NCBI GenBank assembly: GCA_900548745.1
Contig: URLQ01000004.1
Coordinates: 1 to 48,140, forward strand
Length of the DNA: 48,140 nucleotides
Reading direction: 5' to 3'
Source: an uncultured Prevotella sp.
GTDB taxonomy: Bacteria > Bacteroidota > Bacteroidia > Bacteroidales > Bacteroidaceae
Positions 1-8,436 of the stretch are shown here, piece by piece. Below the pieces are notes generated by a model that searched no databases, was not told where the DNA came from, and worked only from the letters and a program-made list of their open reading frames with translations. The translations under genes and the position numbers were made by a program. Each line of letters opens with the position of its first letter. The first letter of the stretch is position 1.

Positions 1-111
1 TCTGCCCGTGATGGGTCGGTCGGGGGATTTTTTATAAAGGTACAAATAATATAACGCACTGACAAATAATTAGTTAGCTATTTACTGAATATCCCTACAT
101 ACATATTATAA

Positions 112-138
112 TATAGTTACCTATTATAGGTACTTATA
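112..138 (-). terminator. AT-rich hairpin downstream of fmt
   Basis: An inverted repeat lies just beyond the fmt stop codon. Its core is TACCTA-TTA-TAGGTA (118-132) and imperfect outer arms extend it to 112-138. It sits where a 3' end would be expected, but no clear T-run follows on the minus strand, so a terminator role is only a suggestion. The rest of 1-161 holds no gene I can recognise. Bases 1-37 include a small CCCG...CGGG pair followed by six T, which could be the tail of a plus-strand terminator cut by the window edge. Confidence 0.3.
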
Positions 139-161
139 AATATTATGCATATCTGTATTAA

Positions 162-1139
162 TCATACTAACTTATTGTCTGAGAGATTTCTTGTACCATT
201 GAGGAAATCCTTTGCTTCCATACGTCGCTTGCCGCTCAGCTGAACCGTAACAAGACTCAGCAGTTCATCCTTAGTATTTACATACAACACATTCTTTTCT
301 GTACATAACGTTCCTATATCCCCTCTTGCCTTAAGACCTGTCTTCTCTGTCTTATAAACCTTAAGGACAGTTCGTTTACCATTACTGTCCTCCATTTCTG
401 TCCATGAACCAGGATAAGGGGAGAGTCCACGGATGAAGTCATATATATTCTTTGCAGTCTGGTTCCAGTCTATGCGACATGTTTCCTTAAAAATCTTTGG
501 AGCATGATGAAGTTCCGTATCTGCAACAATCATATCTTCCTGCGGTAAAGAGTCAACATGCCCGTCACCCTCTATAATCTTATCGATGGTCTTTAGAGCA
601 AGACTGGCACCAAGATGCATCAAGCCGTCATAGACATTCTCCACATTATAGTCATCTTTTATCTCAAAAGGCTCCTGCATAATGATACGGCCTGTGTCGA
701 TATCATGGTCGAGGAAAAATGTTGTCACACCAGTCTGCTTCTCTCCGTTTATCACAGCCCAGTTTATAGGGGCAGCACCACGATACTGTGGGAGCAGGGC
801 TGCATGAACATTAAAGGTACCGAAGCGTGGCATATCCCACACAACCTCCGGCAGCATTCTGAAAGCTACAACCACCTGCAGGTCGGCATTATAAGACTTC
901 AGTTCTTCAAGGAAAGAAGGGTCCTTCATCTTTACCGGCTGCAACACCGGAAGATTATGCTCCAAAGCATACTGCTTTACAGCAGGAGGCTGAAGAGTGT
1001 CCTGGTGTCTACCCACCGGTTTGTCGGGTTGTGTCACAACAGCAACTACGTTATATCCCCCCTCTACAAGAGCCTGCAACGTGCCGACGGCAAACTCCGG
1101 AGTACCCATGAAAACTATTCTTAAATCATTTTTCGTCAT
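162..1139 (-). CDS. fmt: Methionyl-tRNA formyltransferase
   Basis: Transfers a formyl group from 10-formyl-tetrahydrofolate to the amino group of Met-tRNA(fMet) in the cytoplasm, giving the initiator tRNA. The 325 residues match the usual family length of about 310-330. The N-terminal domain starts with IVFMGTPEFA, carries the folate-binding HAALLPQYRGAAPINWAV region near residues 111-128 with catalytic Asn/His, and continues with the D-x-D-x-G segment HDIDTG. A C-terminal OB-fold-like tRNA-binding domain follows, with SPYPGSWT near residue 240. The gene lies 117 bp downstream of glmS on the same strand with no obvious promoter of its own, so it may be read through from glmS. ATG start at 1139. 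Confidence 0.96.
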   Translation of the reverse strand: MTKNDLRIVFMGTPEFAVGTLQALVEGGYNVVAVVTQPDKPVGRHQDTLQPPAVKQYALEHNLPVLQPVKMKDPSFLEELKSYNADLQVVVAFRMLPEVVWDMPRFGTFNVHAALLPQYRGAAPINWAVINGEKQTGVTTFFLDHDIDTGRIIMQEPFEIKDDYNVENVYDGLMHLGASLALKTIDKIIEGDGHVDSLPQEDMIVADTELHHAPKIFKETCRIDWNQTAKNIYDFIRGLSPYPGSWTEMEDSNGKRTVLKVYKTEKTGLKARGDIGTLCTEKNVLYVNTKDELLSLVTVQLSGKRRMEAKDFLNGTRNLSDNKLV

Positions 1140-1256
1140 CTGATAAATTCTTTATTTTAATATTCTATAGTTATGCTCTGACAGTCGGTGAAAGTTCTTC
1201 TACTGTTACATAATGTCATCCCTTCACAGCTGTCTCTATTCTGCGTTAACTACATC

Positions 1257-3107
1257 TTATTCTACAGTAACAGACTTAGCAAGATTCCTCGGCTGGTCAA
1301 CATTGAGTCCCTTGAATACAGCCACATGGTAAGCCATAAGCTGAAGAGGAACGACAGACAGCAGTGGAGCAGTAGCTGGCAAAGTGGCAGGCACCTCAAT
1401 AGTAGCCTCTGCAATCTTCTTGACAGCCTCGTCACCCTTGGTCACAACAGCAATGATTCTACCGTTGCGCGCCTTCACCTCCTCAATGTTACTCAGAATC
1501 TTTTTATATAGTTGATGATGAGTTGCAACAAAGATCACTGGCATGTTCTCATCGACAAGTGCGATAGGTCCGTGCTTCATCTCTGCAGCAGGATACCCCT
1601 CAGCATGGATATAGCTAATCTCCTTGAGCTTCAATGCTCCTTCGAGTGCCACGGGATAGTTAAAGCCTCTACCCATATACAAAGCATTACGAGCATAAGT
1701 GAGCGTACGGGAAATATCTTTTATCACACTGTCTGCCTTGAGTACCTCCTTCATCTTTTCCGGAATACGAGCCATCTCCTGTACATACTTTTCATATTCC
1801 ACCTGCGAGATGCTGCCGAGTTCATGTGCCAAAGCAAGGGCAAAGAGGGTAAGCACCGTAACCTGCCCTGTGAATGCCTTTGTAGAAGCAACACCTATCT
1901 CCGGTCCGACATGGGTATAGATTCCAGTATCTGACGCACGGGCAATGCTGGAGCCTACCACATTGACTATTCCGAAACATAAAGCCCCCTTCTGCTTGGC
2001 GAGTTCAAAGGCAGCAAGAGTGTCAGCAGTCTCACCGCTCTGTGAGATGGCAATGACAACATCACCACTCATGATTACTGGCTTACGGTATCTGAACTCT
2101 GATGCATATTCCACCTCAACGGGTATCTGGCACCACTGCTCTATAAACTGTTTGCCTATCAAGCCGGCATGCCATGATGTACCACAAGCGACAATAATGA
2201 AACGCTTTGCACGGAGCAGTTTCTCACGATGCTGATTGATTGCACTAAGCACTATGCGCTTCTCTTTTGGCAAAAGTCTTCCTCTCATACAATCAGCAAT
2301 ACATCTTGGTTGGTCATAAATCTCTTTCAGCATGAAATGATCATAACCGCCTTTTTCAAGACTGTCGAGATTTATGTCCACCTCCTTTATCTTCGGGTCG
2401 ATGTCTTCATTGTCAAGATTATGAATCTCCACTTTCTGACCGAGCTTCAATAATGCAACCTCACCATCGTTAAGATAAATCATCTGATTTGTATATTCCA
2501 CAATCGGTAAGGCATCTGAAGCAAAGAAGAACTCCTTATAGTCTTCACCTATTCCTATAACCAACGGACTGGAGTTGCGAGCCACAACAATCTTGTCAGG
2601 AAAGTCCTTATCAATCACTGCTATGGCATAAGCTCCCGTCACACGACGCAAAGCAGAAACCACAGCACCCTCAAGATCCTTGTTGTACTCATCCTGTATA
2701 AACTGTATGAGCTGCACAAGCACTTCCGTATCAGTAGAACTCTTAAAGGTAAAGCCTTTTGATTCGAGAAATGTCTTCAGACTGGCATAGTTCTCTATAA
2801 TACCATTATGCACCAAGGCAAGTTTTCCGTTCTGCGACACATGCGGATGAGCATTCAAACGTGAAGGTTCTCCATGTGTAGCCCAGCGTGTGTGCGCAAT
2901 GCCTATCTCACCGGATGTATCCTTCGATTCGACAAGCTGCTCAAGATTACAGACCTTTCCTTTTTCCTTATATACACTAAGTTCACCGTCTTTCTTTAGA
3001 AGGGCAACTCCAGCAGAATCGTAACCACGATACTCCAGACGATGCAAGCCCTTTACCAGAATAGGGTATGCTTCTCTATATCCAATATATCCTACTATTC
3101 CACACAT
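1257..3107 (-). CDS. glmS: Glutamine--fructose-6-phosphate aminotransferase (isomerizing)
   Basis: Makes glucosamine-6-phosphate from fructose-6-phosphate and glutamine, the entry step to UDP-GlcNAc for peptidoglycan and lipid A. The 616 residues fit the family (about 600-615). The protein opens MCGIVGYIG, so removal of Met exposes the nucleophilic Cys1 of the class II glutamine amidotransferase domain (about residues 1-220, with HTRWATHG and HNGIIENY). Two SIS sugar-isomerase domains follow (about 290-430 and 460-600), with ACGTSWHA and SQSGETADT. The C-terminus ends NLAKSVTVE, the conserved tail that seals the active site. A -7-type hexamer lies about 90 bp upstream. No glmS ribozyme fold is evident in the short 5' leader, and such ribozymes belong to Firmicutes. 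Confidence 0.98.
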   Translation of the reverse strand: MCGIVGYIGYREAYPILVKGLHRLEYRGYDSAGVALLKKDGELSVYKEKGKVCNLEQLVESKDTSGEIGIAHTRWATHGEPSRLNAHPHVSQNGKLALVHNGIIENYASLKTFLESKGFTFKSSTDTEVLVQLIQFIQDEYNKDLEGAVVSALRRVTGAYAIAVIDKDFPDKIVVARNSSPLVIGIGEDYKEFFFASDALPIVEYTNQMIYLNDGEVALLKLGQKVEIHNLDNEDIDPKIKEVDINLDSLEKGGYDHFMLKEIYDQPRCIADCMRGRLLPKEKRIVLSAINQHREKLLRAKRFIIVACGTSWHAGLIGKQFIEQWCQIPVEVEYASEFRYRKPVIMSGDVVIAISQSGETADTLAAFELAKQKGALCFGIVNVVGSSIARASDTGIYTHVGPEIGVASTKAFTGQVTVLTLFALALAHELGSISQVEYEKYVQEMARIPEKMKEVLKADSVIKDISRTLTYARNALYMGRGFNYPVALEGALKLKEISYIHAEGYPAAEMKHGPIALVDENMPVIFVATHHQLYKKILSNIEEVKARNGRIIAVVTKGDEAVKKIAEATIEVPATLPATAPLLSVVPLQLMAYHVAVFKGLNVDQPRNLAKSVTVE

Positions 3108-3194
3108 ATTTCTATATTACTTTATACCTATTTATTATATAACATTATATCAAAATGTTAACCATTCCATCACTTCAGGAAGGAAACATTATAC

Positions 3195-3202
3195 AAAGAT
3201 AA
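3195..3202 (-). promoter_or_regulatory. Putative -7 element for glmS
   Basis: TATCTTTG on the minus strand matches the Bacteroidota -7 consensus TAnnTTTG, about 90 bp before the glmS ATG. No good TTG -33 element is visible at 19-20 bp upstream, so this is a half-supported promoter. It would let glmS be transcribed independently of the upstream rfbA operon. Confidence 0.45.
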
Positions 3203-3240
3203 AGATAATATTTAAAACAGCATAAAAAAATCAGTAATTT

Positions 3241-3624
3241 TCATTTTTCATGACTTCTGTTAAATACAAAACGCACGATAAGAAAATTCACTGGTATGGA
3301 AATACAATACACCGGTAATGGTGCGAAACGCTCCGGAACATTCAGATGAATGAAAATATTCAGAAGTACTATCTGCAGGAAATAATTTATAAGATGTGCC
3401 CCACAGAAGCCTATACCATTACGTGCCGACGTTTTCTTTCGGAAGGTAAAACGAGCCGACATGATATAGTTAAGCACAAAACTGACAATATAACCTATAG
3501 TGAAGGCTACTGAAGTATTGATGAATGTCATCAGTACATAATATACAAGATAATGAACCAGAGTGGCAACACATCCTGTCACGCCGAACCTCAGTATCTC
3601 AGATATAGTCTTTTTTTCCAACAT
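3241..3624 (-). CDS. GtrA-like membrane protein
   Basis: A 127-residue integral membrane protein of the GtrA family (PF04138). Members are thought to flip undecaprenyl-phosphate-linked sugars or otherwise support decoration of surface polysaccharides. The sequence shows four hydrophobic segments (about residues 12-32, 35-53, 73-93 and 98-118) and the typical GtrA opening LRFGVTGCVATLVHYLVYYVL. I chose the ATG at 3624 (MLEKKTIS). An in-frame upstream ATG at 3675 would add 17 residues encoded inside a strong hairpin (3647-3684) and is unlikely. It is the last gene of the rfbA > BY-kinase > HAD > gtrA operon, which supports a polysaccharide role; its exact substrate cannot be read from the sequence. 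Confidence 0.85.
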   Translation of the reverse strand: MLEKKTISEILRFGVTGCVATLVHYLVYYVLMTFINTSVAFTIGYIVSFVLNYIMSARFTFRKKTSARNGIGFCGAHLINYFLQIVLLNIFIHLNVPERFAPLPVYCISIPVNFLIVRFVFNRSHEK

Positions 3625-3646
3625 AGTCTCTCTTTCTGTATTTACG

Positions 3647-3684
3647 AAAAACGTTTTGTTCCAGTAAAAGAACAAAACGTTTTT
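3647..3684 (-). terminator. 15-bp perfect hairpin inside the polysaccharide operon
   Basis: Perfect 15-bp inverted repeat (3647-3661 with 3670-3684, 8-nt loop) located between the HAD gene stop and the GtrA start. On the minus strand the distal arm ends in five T, so it resembles a weak intrinsic terminator or attenuator that would lower gtrA expression relative to the upstream genes. It could equally be an RNA-processing or stabilising stem. Confidence 0.5.
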
Positions 3685-3700
3685 ATATTTAGTATAATGA

Positions 3701-4132
3701 TTATCTTGACCACCAATGCTTCTTCTTCGGAGGAGCCTGATTAATGCTTGTGAGGATGCTTTCTTTCAGTACCTGTCTGTAGCTCTTTCCTGTTTTCACC
3801 ATCTGATAAATAAGCCCCCACTCCGGCAGTCCGCCTACGTTACGGTCGTCAATAAACATGTCTGCCTTTATCTTTCTGCTGAAATGATTATTGTTGTTCG
3901 TTCCGTCCTCTTCGGGATAATCCTTGTTGACAGCATAAAACTCAACACCCCTTTTGCGACACCATTCTACGGCATCATCAAGAAGTTTGCCCTCGCGGAC
4001 CGACCATAATATCAGTTTATGACGGTCCGCAATAAGAGCCTTCAATGTATCTGTGGCAAAAGGTATCTCCTCACCAATTTCCGGATACATATGTTCAACG
4101 ATTGTTCCGTCGAAATCTATAGCAATAGTCAT
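3701..4132 (-). CDS. BT0820-like HAD-superfamily protein
   Basis: A 143-residue protein of the small haloacid-dehalogenase-like group typified by BT0820 of Bacteroides. HAD motif I is at the N-terminus (IAIDFDGTIVEH, nucleophile Asp in DFDGT). A middle segment LILWSVREG corresponds to motif II, and KADMFIDDRNVGG near residue 112 carries the acidic motif IV. There is no separate cap domain, as usual for this subgroup. It is expected to be a cytoplasmic Mg-dependent phosphatase; the substrate is unknown. The tail is basic and aromatic (PPKKKHWWSR). It lies 7 bp after the BY-kinase gene, so it is co-transcribed with exopolysaccharide genes and may act on a sugar phosphate or on a regulatory phosphate, which is inference only. 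Confidence 0.8.
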   Translation of the reverse strand: MTIAIDFDGTIVEHMYPEIGEEIPFATDTLKALIADRHKLILWSVREGKLLDDAVEWCRKRGVEFYAVNKDYPEEDGTNNNNHFSRKIKADMFIDDRNVGGLPEWGLIYQMVKTGKSYRQVLKESILTSINQAPPKKKHWWSR

Positions 4133-4139
4133 TTAAACT

Positions 4140-6632
4140 TTATTTTAATTTTAAAGAATTATCGTTGGCGTTTCCATATTTGTTACCGTATGTACCGTAA
4201 CTTGTATAGTTGCCATACTTTGAATATGAGCCATAGTTTCTGTATCTGCCATACTTGCCCACACCATAGTAGTAACCATACTTCTTCTTTGACATATCAA
4301 TACCATTGATTACAATAGCCATATTCTTTAGCTTCTTCTCTGCCTTGAACATGTTAATAGCATTGAAAGCTGCCTTCGGAGTATAGTCGGCACGACACAT
4401 GAATACTGTTGCATCAACGAGCTTACCTATCTGGAGTGTATCCGTAACAAGTCCTACAGGAGCCGTATCTACAAGGATATAGTCATAATTCTCCTTCAAC
4501 AGATTAAGGACTTTCTCCAAAGACGGACGTGTCACAATTTCACCTGGGTTTGGTGGAATAGGACCTGCCATAAGCAGGTCAAGGTTCTTGTTGATCTCTG
4601 AAGGCAGAATTTCTTTCTGCACGTCATTCCACGTAGGATCGTCCTTTACCAACAGCTTGGTAATACCTGTATGGTGGTTGTCTATCTCAAACAACTCGGC
4701 AAGACGAGGCTTACGGATGTCAAGACCGACGAGTACTACCTTCTTTCCAAGAAGAGCGAAACTGATAGCAAGGTTGGCAGCGTTGAAGGTCTTACCCTCA
4801 CCCGACGTTGACGAAGTGAACATTACCACCTTATCTTCCGGCTTCATCATGAACTGTAGGTTGGTACGCATAGAACGGAAAATCTCCTCCATCTGGTTGT
4901 TCTCATTCTCATGCACAACAATGTCTGCACGTGTCTTTGCTGCTTCATTGGCAACAGCCACATCTGCAATGATTGGAATGTCTGTAAGAGACTCAACATC
5001 ATCATGTCCTTCAATACGATAACGGAAGAACTGCAACAGATACAATACGAGAGAAGGTATTGCAATACCAAGGATAAGACCCAGCAACAAGATAATATTC
5101 GTCTTAGGACTTACCTTTCCTACATACTGTGGAAGTTCCACGAGCTTACCCTTATCAGCTGTTGCGGCAAGAGAAATAGAGTTTTCCTCACGCTTCTGAA
5201 GCAGCATCAGATAAAGACCTGACTTTACTTCCTGCTGACGTCCTATCTGTGTAAGAATCCTCTCCTGCTCTGGAGTTCTTGAAACCTCCTGATTATACTG
5301 TCCGTACTGTGAAGCAACGGCATTTCTCTGTATTTCAAGATTTCTCTTTGCCTGACTCAAAGCCATGCGGATACTTGAATTCATGTCCTTCAACTGTGAA
5401 GTAAGCTCTTCCACAACAGGAGAGCTCTCTGATGCAGTACGCAGCAAACGGTTACGCTCAAGCGCCACCTTATTATAATCATTAATCAATGAGATAGAAG
5501 CCTCATCACGAAGTCCGATATTTGAAGGCAGCACCTGATATTTGTTTCCTGGACGCTCTGCAAACTGAATCAGACTGTTTATCAGAGAAATTTGTGTAGC
5601 TGCCTCATTGAGCTTCTGCTCGTATGACGAAAGGTTTGTAACACTTTCCTTAGCATCAACTTTCAGTTCAACAAGACGGTTGCGCTTCTTATAGTTTTCA
5701 AGCTGTCCCTCCGTAGAGTTCAACTCTGAATTGATCTTTTCAAGACGATCATTTACGAAAGCCTCTGTACGTATTGCTATCTCGTTCTTGTCTTCATTAG
5801 CCTGACGGTTATAGCAGATTACGAGTTGGCGAAGATAATCGATACCGCGCTGTATATTCTTGTCGTTCAGCTGCATATTCAGTGTTGTTGAAGTCTTGCT
5901 TGTCTGTTCAAGCGACAAAGCACTGCTATACTGTGCTGCCATCATCATCGGCGAAACGATAACAACCTTCATTACATCACCATCCTTCATGCGTGTCTTG
6001 CCACTTGTAAAGAACAGTGTTCCAGCCTTGGTCATTATAGTAGCAGGAATTCCTGCGAGGGTCTTTTCAAACTTGAACGGACCTTCCACAGTAGTCTCAT
6101 CTACAGAGACATAGTATTTACCTTTAACGATATACTTGTTTTCATCCCTCTCTATAGACATAGAAATCGGAGCATTGAGCTTTTCAAGATGAGCAGCATC
6201 AACATCCACGTTTATAGGTTGGTTCTTATATAGGATAACGTTTTTCACGCGTCCTTTCTTCCAATATGAAGTATATAGCTTGAGGTCTCTGACTGCCTCT
6301 GCAGCAAGAGTTCTCGTATTCAAAATCTCTATCTCATTGTCAACGCCATAGTTACTGCTGATGATTCCGAAATCCACCATACCGCTGATAGCGTCTTTCG
6401 CACTTGCACTCTTATTATTACTGTCATCCTTAATAAGAAGTTTTGCAGATGTTGCATATACCGGTGACTTATATCTCAGATAAAGATATGAGCAACCAAG
6501 ACAGATTATTATCGACAAGACAAACCATTTCCAGTTAAGGATAAAGATTGTGTATAGTTTCTGAAAATTAAACGAACTCTGCTCAGAATCTTCCTCTACA
6601 GCATAGATGTTTTTCTGTTGTACGTCAGTCAT
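4140..6632 (-). CDS. Wzz/BY-kinase polysaccharide co-polymerase (Wzc-like)
   Basis: An 830-residue inner-membrane polysaccharide co-polymerase fused to a bacterial tyrosine kinase, controlling chain length and export of surface polysaccharide. Visible parts: TM1 about residues 33-52; Wzz domain from about 55; long coiled-coil/GNVR region about 270-490; TM2 about 512-536; cytoplasmic kinase about 575-780 with Walker A SSTSGEGKT (607-615), Walker A' VVLVGLDIRKPR (632-643) and Walker B ILVDTAPVG (719-727). The tail 784-818 is packed with about 13 tyrosines in YG/KY/NY steps, the autophosphorylation cluster of this family. In Walker A' the first Asp of the usual DxDxR is Gly. Second gene of the operon, 19 bp after rfbA. 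No Wza-type export gene is adjacent. Confidence 0.94.
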   Translation of the reverse strand: MTDVQQKNIYAVEEDSEQSSFNFQKLYTIFILNWKWFVLSIIICLGCSYLYLRYKSPVYATSAKLLIKDDSNNKSASAKDAISGMVDFGIISSNYGVDNEIEILNTRTLAAEAVRDLKLYTSYWKKGRVKNVILYKNQPINVDVDAAHLEKLNAPISMSIERDENKYIVKGKYYVSVDETTVEGPFKFEKTLAGIPATIMTKAGTLFFTSGKTRMKDGDVMKVVIVSPMMMAAQYSSALSLEQTSKTSTTLNMQLNDKNIQRGIDYLRQLVICYNRQANEDKNEIAIRTEAFVNDRLEKINSELNSTEGQLENYKKRNRLVELKVDAKESVTNLSSYEQKLNEAATQISLINSLIQFAERPGNKYQVLPSNIGLRDEASISLINDYNKVALERNRLLRTASESSPVVEELTSQLKDMNSSIRMALSQAKRNLEIQRNAVASQYGQYNQEVSRTPEQERILTQIGRQQEVKSGLYLMLLQKREENSISLAATADKGKLVELPQYVGKVSPKTNIILLLGLILGIAIPSLVLYLLQFFRYRIEGHDDVESLTDIPIIADVAVANEAAKTRADIVVHENENNQMEEIFRSMRTNLQFMMKPEDKVVMFTSSTSGEGKTFNAANLAISFALLGKKVVLVGLDIRKPRLAELFEIDNHHTGITKLLVKDDPTWNDVQKEILPSEINKNLDLLMAGPIPPNPGEIVTRPSLEKVLNLLKENYDYILVDTAPVGLVTDTLQIGKLVDATVFMCRADYTPKAAFNAINMFKAEKKLKNMAIVINGIDMSKKKYGYYYGVGKYGRYRNYGSYSKYGNYTSYGTYGNKYGNANDNSLKLK

Positions 6633-6651
6633 ATTTGTTTTTATTAGTTTC

Positions 6652-7533
6652 TTACTTTTTACACTCTAAAAGACTCATCAGATACTTTCCGTAGTCGTTC
6701 TTCAACATAGGTGTTGCGACCTCCTTCAGCTTTTCATCTGAAATCCATCCTTTCTTATATGCAATTTCTTCAAGACACGCCACTTTCAGACCCTGTCGCT
6801 TTTCTATTACCTCTATAAAAGTACTTGCCTCCGATAGACTGTCGTGAGTACCAGTATCGAGCCATGCAAAACCACGTTGCAGAGTCTGCACCTTCAAGTC
6901 TCCACGCTTCAGATACTCCTGGTTCACGGTTGTAATCTCCAACTCGCCTCTTGCACTCGGCTTGATGTTCTTTGCTATTTCCACAACATCATTAGGATAG
7001 AAATAAAGTCCGACTACAGCATAATTGCTCTTCGGATGCTCCGGTTTTTCTTCTATGCTAAGGCAATTGCCGTTCTCATCAAACTCAGCCACGCCATATC
7101 TCTCCGGATCGTTTACATAATATCCAAAGACTGTAGCCTTGCGGTTCTTCTCTGCAGTAGCAACACTCTCACGAAGCAAACCTGTAAAACCCGAACCATA
7201 GAATATGTTATCTCCAAGAACAAGGCACACATCATCATCACCGATAAACTTCTCTCCTATGATAAATGCCTGAGCCAATCCATCCGGAGAGGGCTGTTCT
7301 GCATATTCAAAACGAACACCGAAGTCAGAACCGTCACCAAGCAGACGCTTGAAGCCCGGCAGGTCATACGGTGTTGATATAATCAGGATTTCCTTTATTC
7401 CCGCCAGCATAAGCACTGAAACAGGATAGTAAATCATAGGTTTATCAAAAATAGGTATAAGTTGCTTACTTATGCCCTTTGTTATTGGATAAAGGCGAGT
7501 TCCCGAACCGCCTGCAAGCACAATTCCCTTCAT
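6652..7533 (-). CDS. rfbA: Glucose-1-phosphate thymidylyltransferase
   Basis: Couples dTTP and glucose-1-phosphate to dTDP-glucose, the first step toward dTDP-L-rhamnose and other dTDP-sugars. The 293 residues match RfbA/RmlA length. The nucleotide-binding signature GGSGTRLYPITKGISKQL is at residues 8-25. The sugar-binding DKPMIYYP, VLGDNIFYG and GLAQAFIIGE segments follow, and the C-terminal WLDTGTHDSL is present. It heads the operon and has its own well-matched promoter about 100 bp upstream. The companion genes rfbB, rfbC and rfbD are not in the window, so the rest of the dTDP-sugar pathway must lie elsewhere. Confidence 0.97.
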   Translation of the reverse strand: MKGIVLAGGSGTRLYPITKGISKQLIPIFDKPMIYYPVSVLMLAGIKEILIISTPYDLPGFKRLLGDGSDFGVRFEYAEQPSPDGLAQAFIIGEKFIGDDDVCLVLGDNIFYGSGFTGLLRESVATAEKNRKATVFGYYVNDPERYGVAEFDENGNCLSIEEKPEHPKSNYAVVGLYFYPNDVVEIAKNIKPSARGELEITTVNQEYLKRGDLKVQTLQRGFAWLDTGTHDSLSEASTFIEVIEKRQGLKVACLEEIAYKKGWISDEKLKEVATPMLKNDYGKYLMSLLECKK

Positions 7534-7632
7534 TTTTATTCGCGAATAATAATAATTTTAAAAAGTCGTTTTAGCTAAATCGTATAAAGCATATTACCGG
7601 ACATTGCCGACTAATGCAATAAAACACGGTTG

Positions 7633-7663
7633 CAAAGGTAATAATAAAAATTACATTATTCAA
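7633..7663 (-). promoter_or_regulatory. Promoter of the rfbA operon
   Basis: On the minus strand TTG (7663-7661), 20 bp, then TACCTTTG (7640-7633) matches the Bacteroidota -33/-7 consensus exactly. Expected start of transcription is around 7627, giving a leader of roughly 90 nt before the rfbA ATG. It is divergent from the promoter at 7672-7701, with only about 10 bp between them, so the two could compete or share a regulator. Confidence 0.75.
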
Positions 7664-7671
7664 TTTTTATT

Positions 7672-7701
7672 TTGTTTTTTAATATAAAAGGCTTACTTTT
7701 G
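7672..7701 (+). promoter_or_regulatory. Promoter of the 7741 gene
   Basis: TTG (7672-7674, within TTTG), 19 bp, TACTTTTG (7694-7701) fits the Bacteroidota promoter consensus. Transcription would start near 7708, leaving about 33 nt of leader before the ATG at 7741. It is back to back with the rfbA promoter. Confidence 0.7.
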
Positions 7702-7740
7702 CATTACAAATTAAATATAAGGACATAATTTAAAATTATA

Positions 7741-8364
7741 ATGGGAATTTTTAGCAAGCTCTTTGGGCATAAAAATAACGAAGAAACAAAAATCGGCGGC
7801 ATGGAAGATTACATGACTCTCATCCGCGTTTATTTTCAGGCTGCAATAGCAGAAAAAGTAGGAATCACGAATCTGGCAGCACTGCCGGACCTGCGACAGT
7901 TCAAGACATCTCTCCACGTTCCGACCGTTAATAATAAATTAGGTGTAGGAGAAAAAGCAAGATGCAAGAAGATGCTCAAGGACCTATACGGAACGGAAGA
8001 CATATTCTTCAAGGAGATAGACCAGAGCATCAGAAAGAACTGTTCCAAGATACAGGACGTGCAAATCTATCTTATACAATTCCAGAACTACACACAGAAC
8101 CTCATGATGCTTACCGGCAATCTCATGAAGTTCAAGCTGCGCTTGCCGTCATTCTTCAGGAAAGCACTTTATACAATGACCGAAAAGACCATCAACGACA
8201 TCTTCAACAAGAACGATTTCAACGATGCAAGTGCTATGAAATCCGTTGTTGAGATAAGACAATACAACAAGCGTCTTGGCTTCAGTCAGAAGTGGACAAC
8301 AGACTTCGTTTATCAGGTCGTAATGCTCGCAAAGAAGGAGAAAGCACCTAAAAACGAAGATTAA
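7741..8364 (+). CDS. Conserved-type hypothetical protein, 207 aa
   Basis: I do not recognise this family. The 207-residue product has no signal peptide and no membrane segment. It is rich in charged and long polar residues and looks largely alpha-helical and cytoplasmic. It begins MGIFSKLFGHKNN, a short basic/aromatic amphipathic opening that could touch a membrane. Lys/Arg are abundant (for example NKLGVGEKARCKKMLKDLY and MKFKLRLPSFFRKALY), leaving a basic protein. It has its own promoter (7672-7701), and the next genes (coiled-coil protein, zapA, rny) also have one, so it is a single-gene unit next to a division/RNA-decay operon. Codon use looks like its neighbours. Real by length, promoter fit and position; function unknown. 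Confidence 0.8.
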   Translation: MGIFSKLFGHKNNEETKIGGMEDYMTLIRVYFQAAIAEKVGITNLAALPDLRQFKTSLHVPTVNNKLGVGEKARCKKMLKDLYGTEDIFFKEIDQSIRKNCSKIQDVQIYLIQFQNYTQNLMMLTGNLMKFKLRLPSFFRKALYTMTEKTINDIFNKNDFNDASAMKSVVEIRQYNKRLGFSQKWTTDFVYQVVMLAKKEKAPKNED

Positions 8365-8388
8365 ACATATCTTTTAAGGTATTATTAT

Positions 8389-8419
8389 TTGGCAATTTAA
8401 TAAAAAAAGATTAAATTTG
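8389..8419 (+). promoter_or_regulatory. Promoter of the coiled-coil/zapA/rny operon
   Basis: TTG (8389-8391, within TTTGG), 20 bp, TAAATTTG (8412-8419) is a clean Bacteroidota promoter. The start of transcription is expected near 8426, about 11 nt before the ATG at 8437, so the leader is very short. Confidence 0.75.
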
Positions 8420-8436
8420 TCGCAAAAATATTTCTG

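Noticed and set aside
1..60. Possible tRNA or small RNA end at the left edge
   Set aside because: No T-arm or acceptor pairing could be built; only a short CCCG/CGGG pair with a T-run, too little to call.
3108..3240. glmS ribozyme upstream of glmS
   Set aside because: The leader is short and AT-rich with none of the conserved double-pseudoknot core; the ribozyme is typical of Firmicutes.
3625..3675. N-terminal extension of the GtrA protein from ATG 3675
   Set aside because: The extra codons lie inside a perfect hairpin and do not resemble the family.
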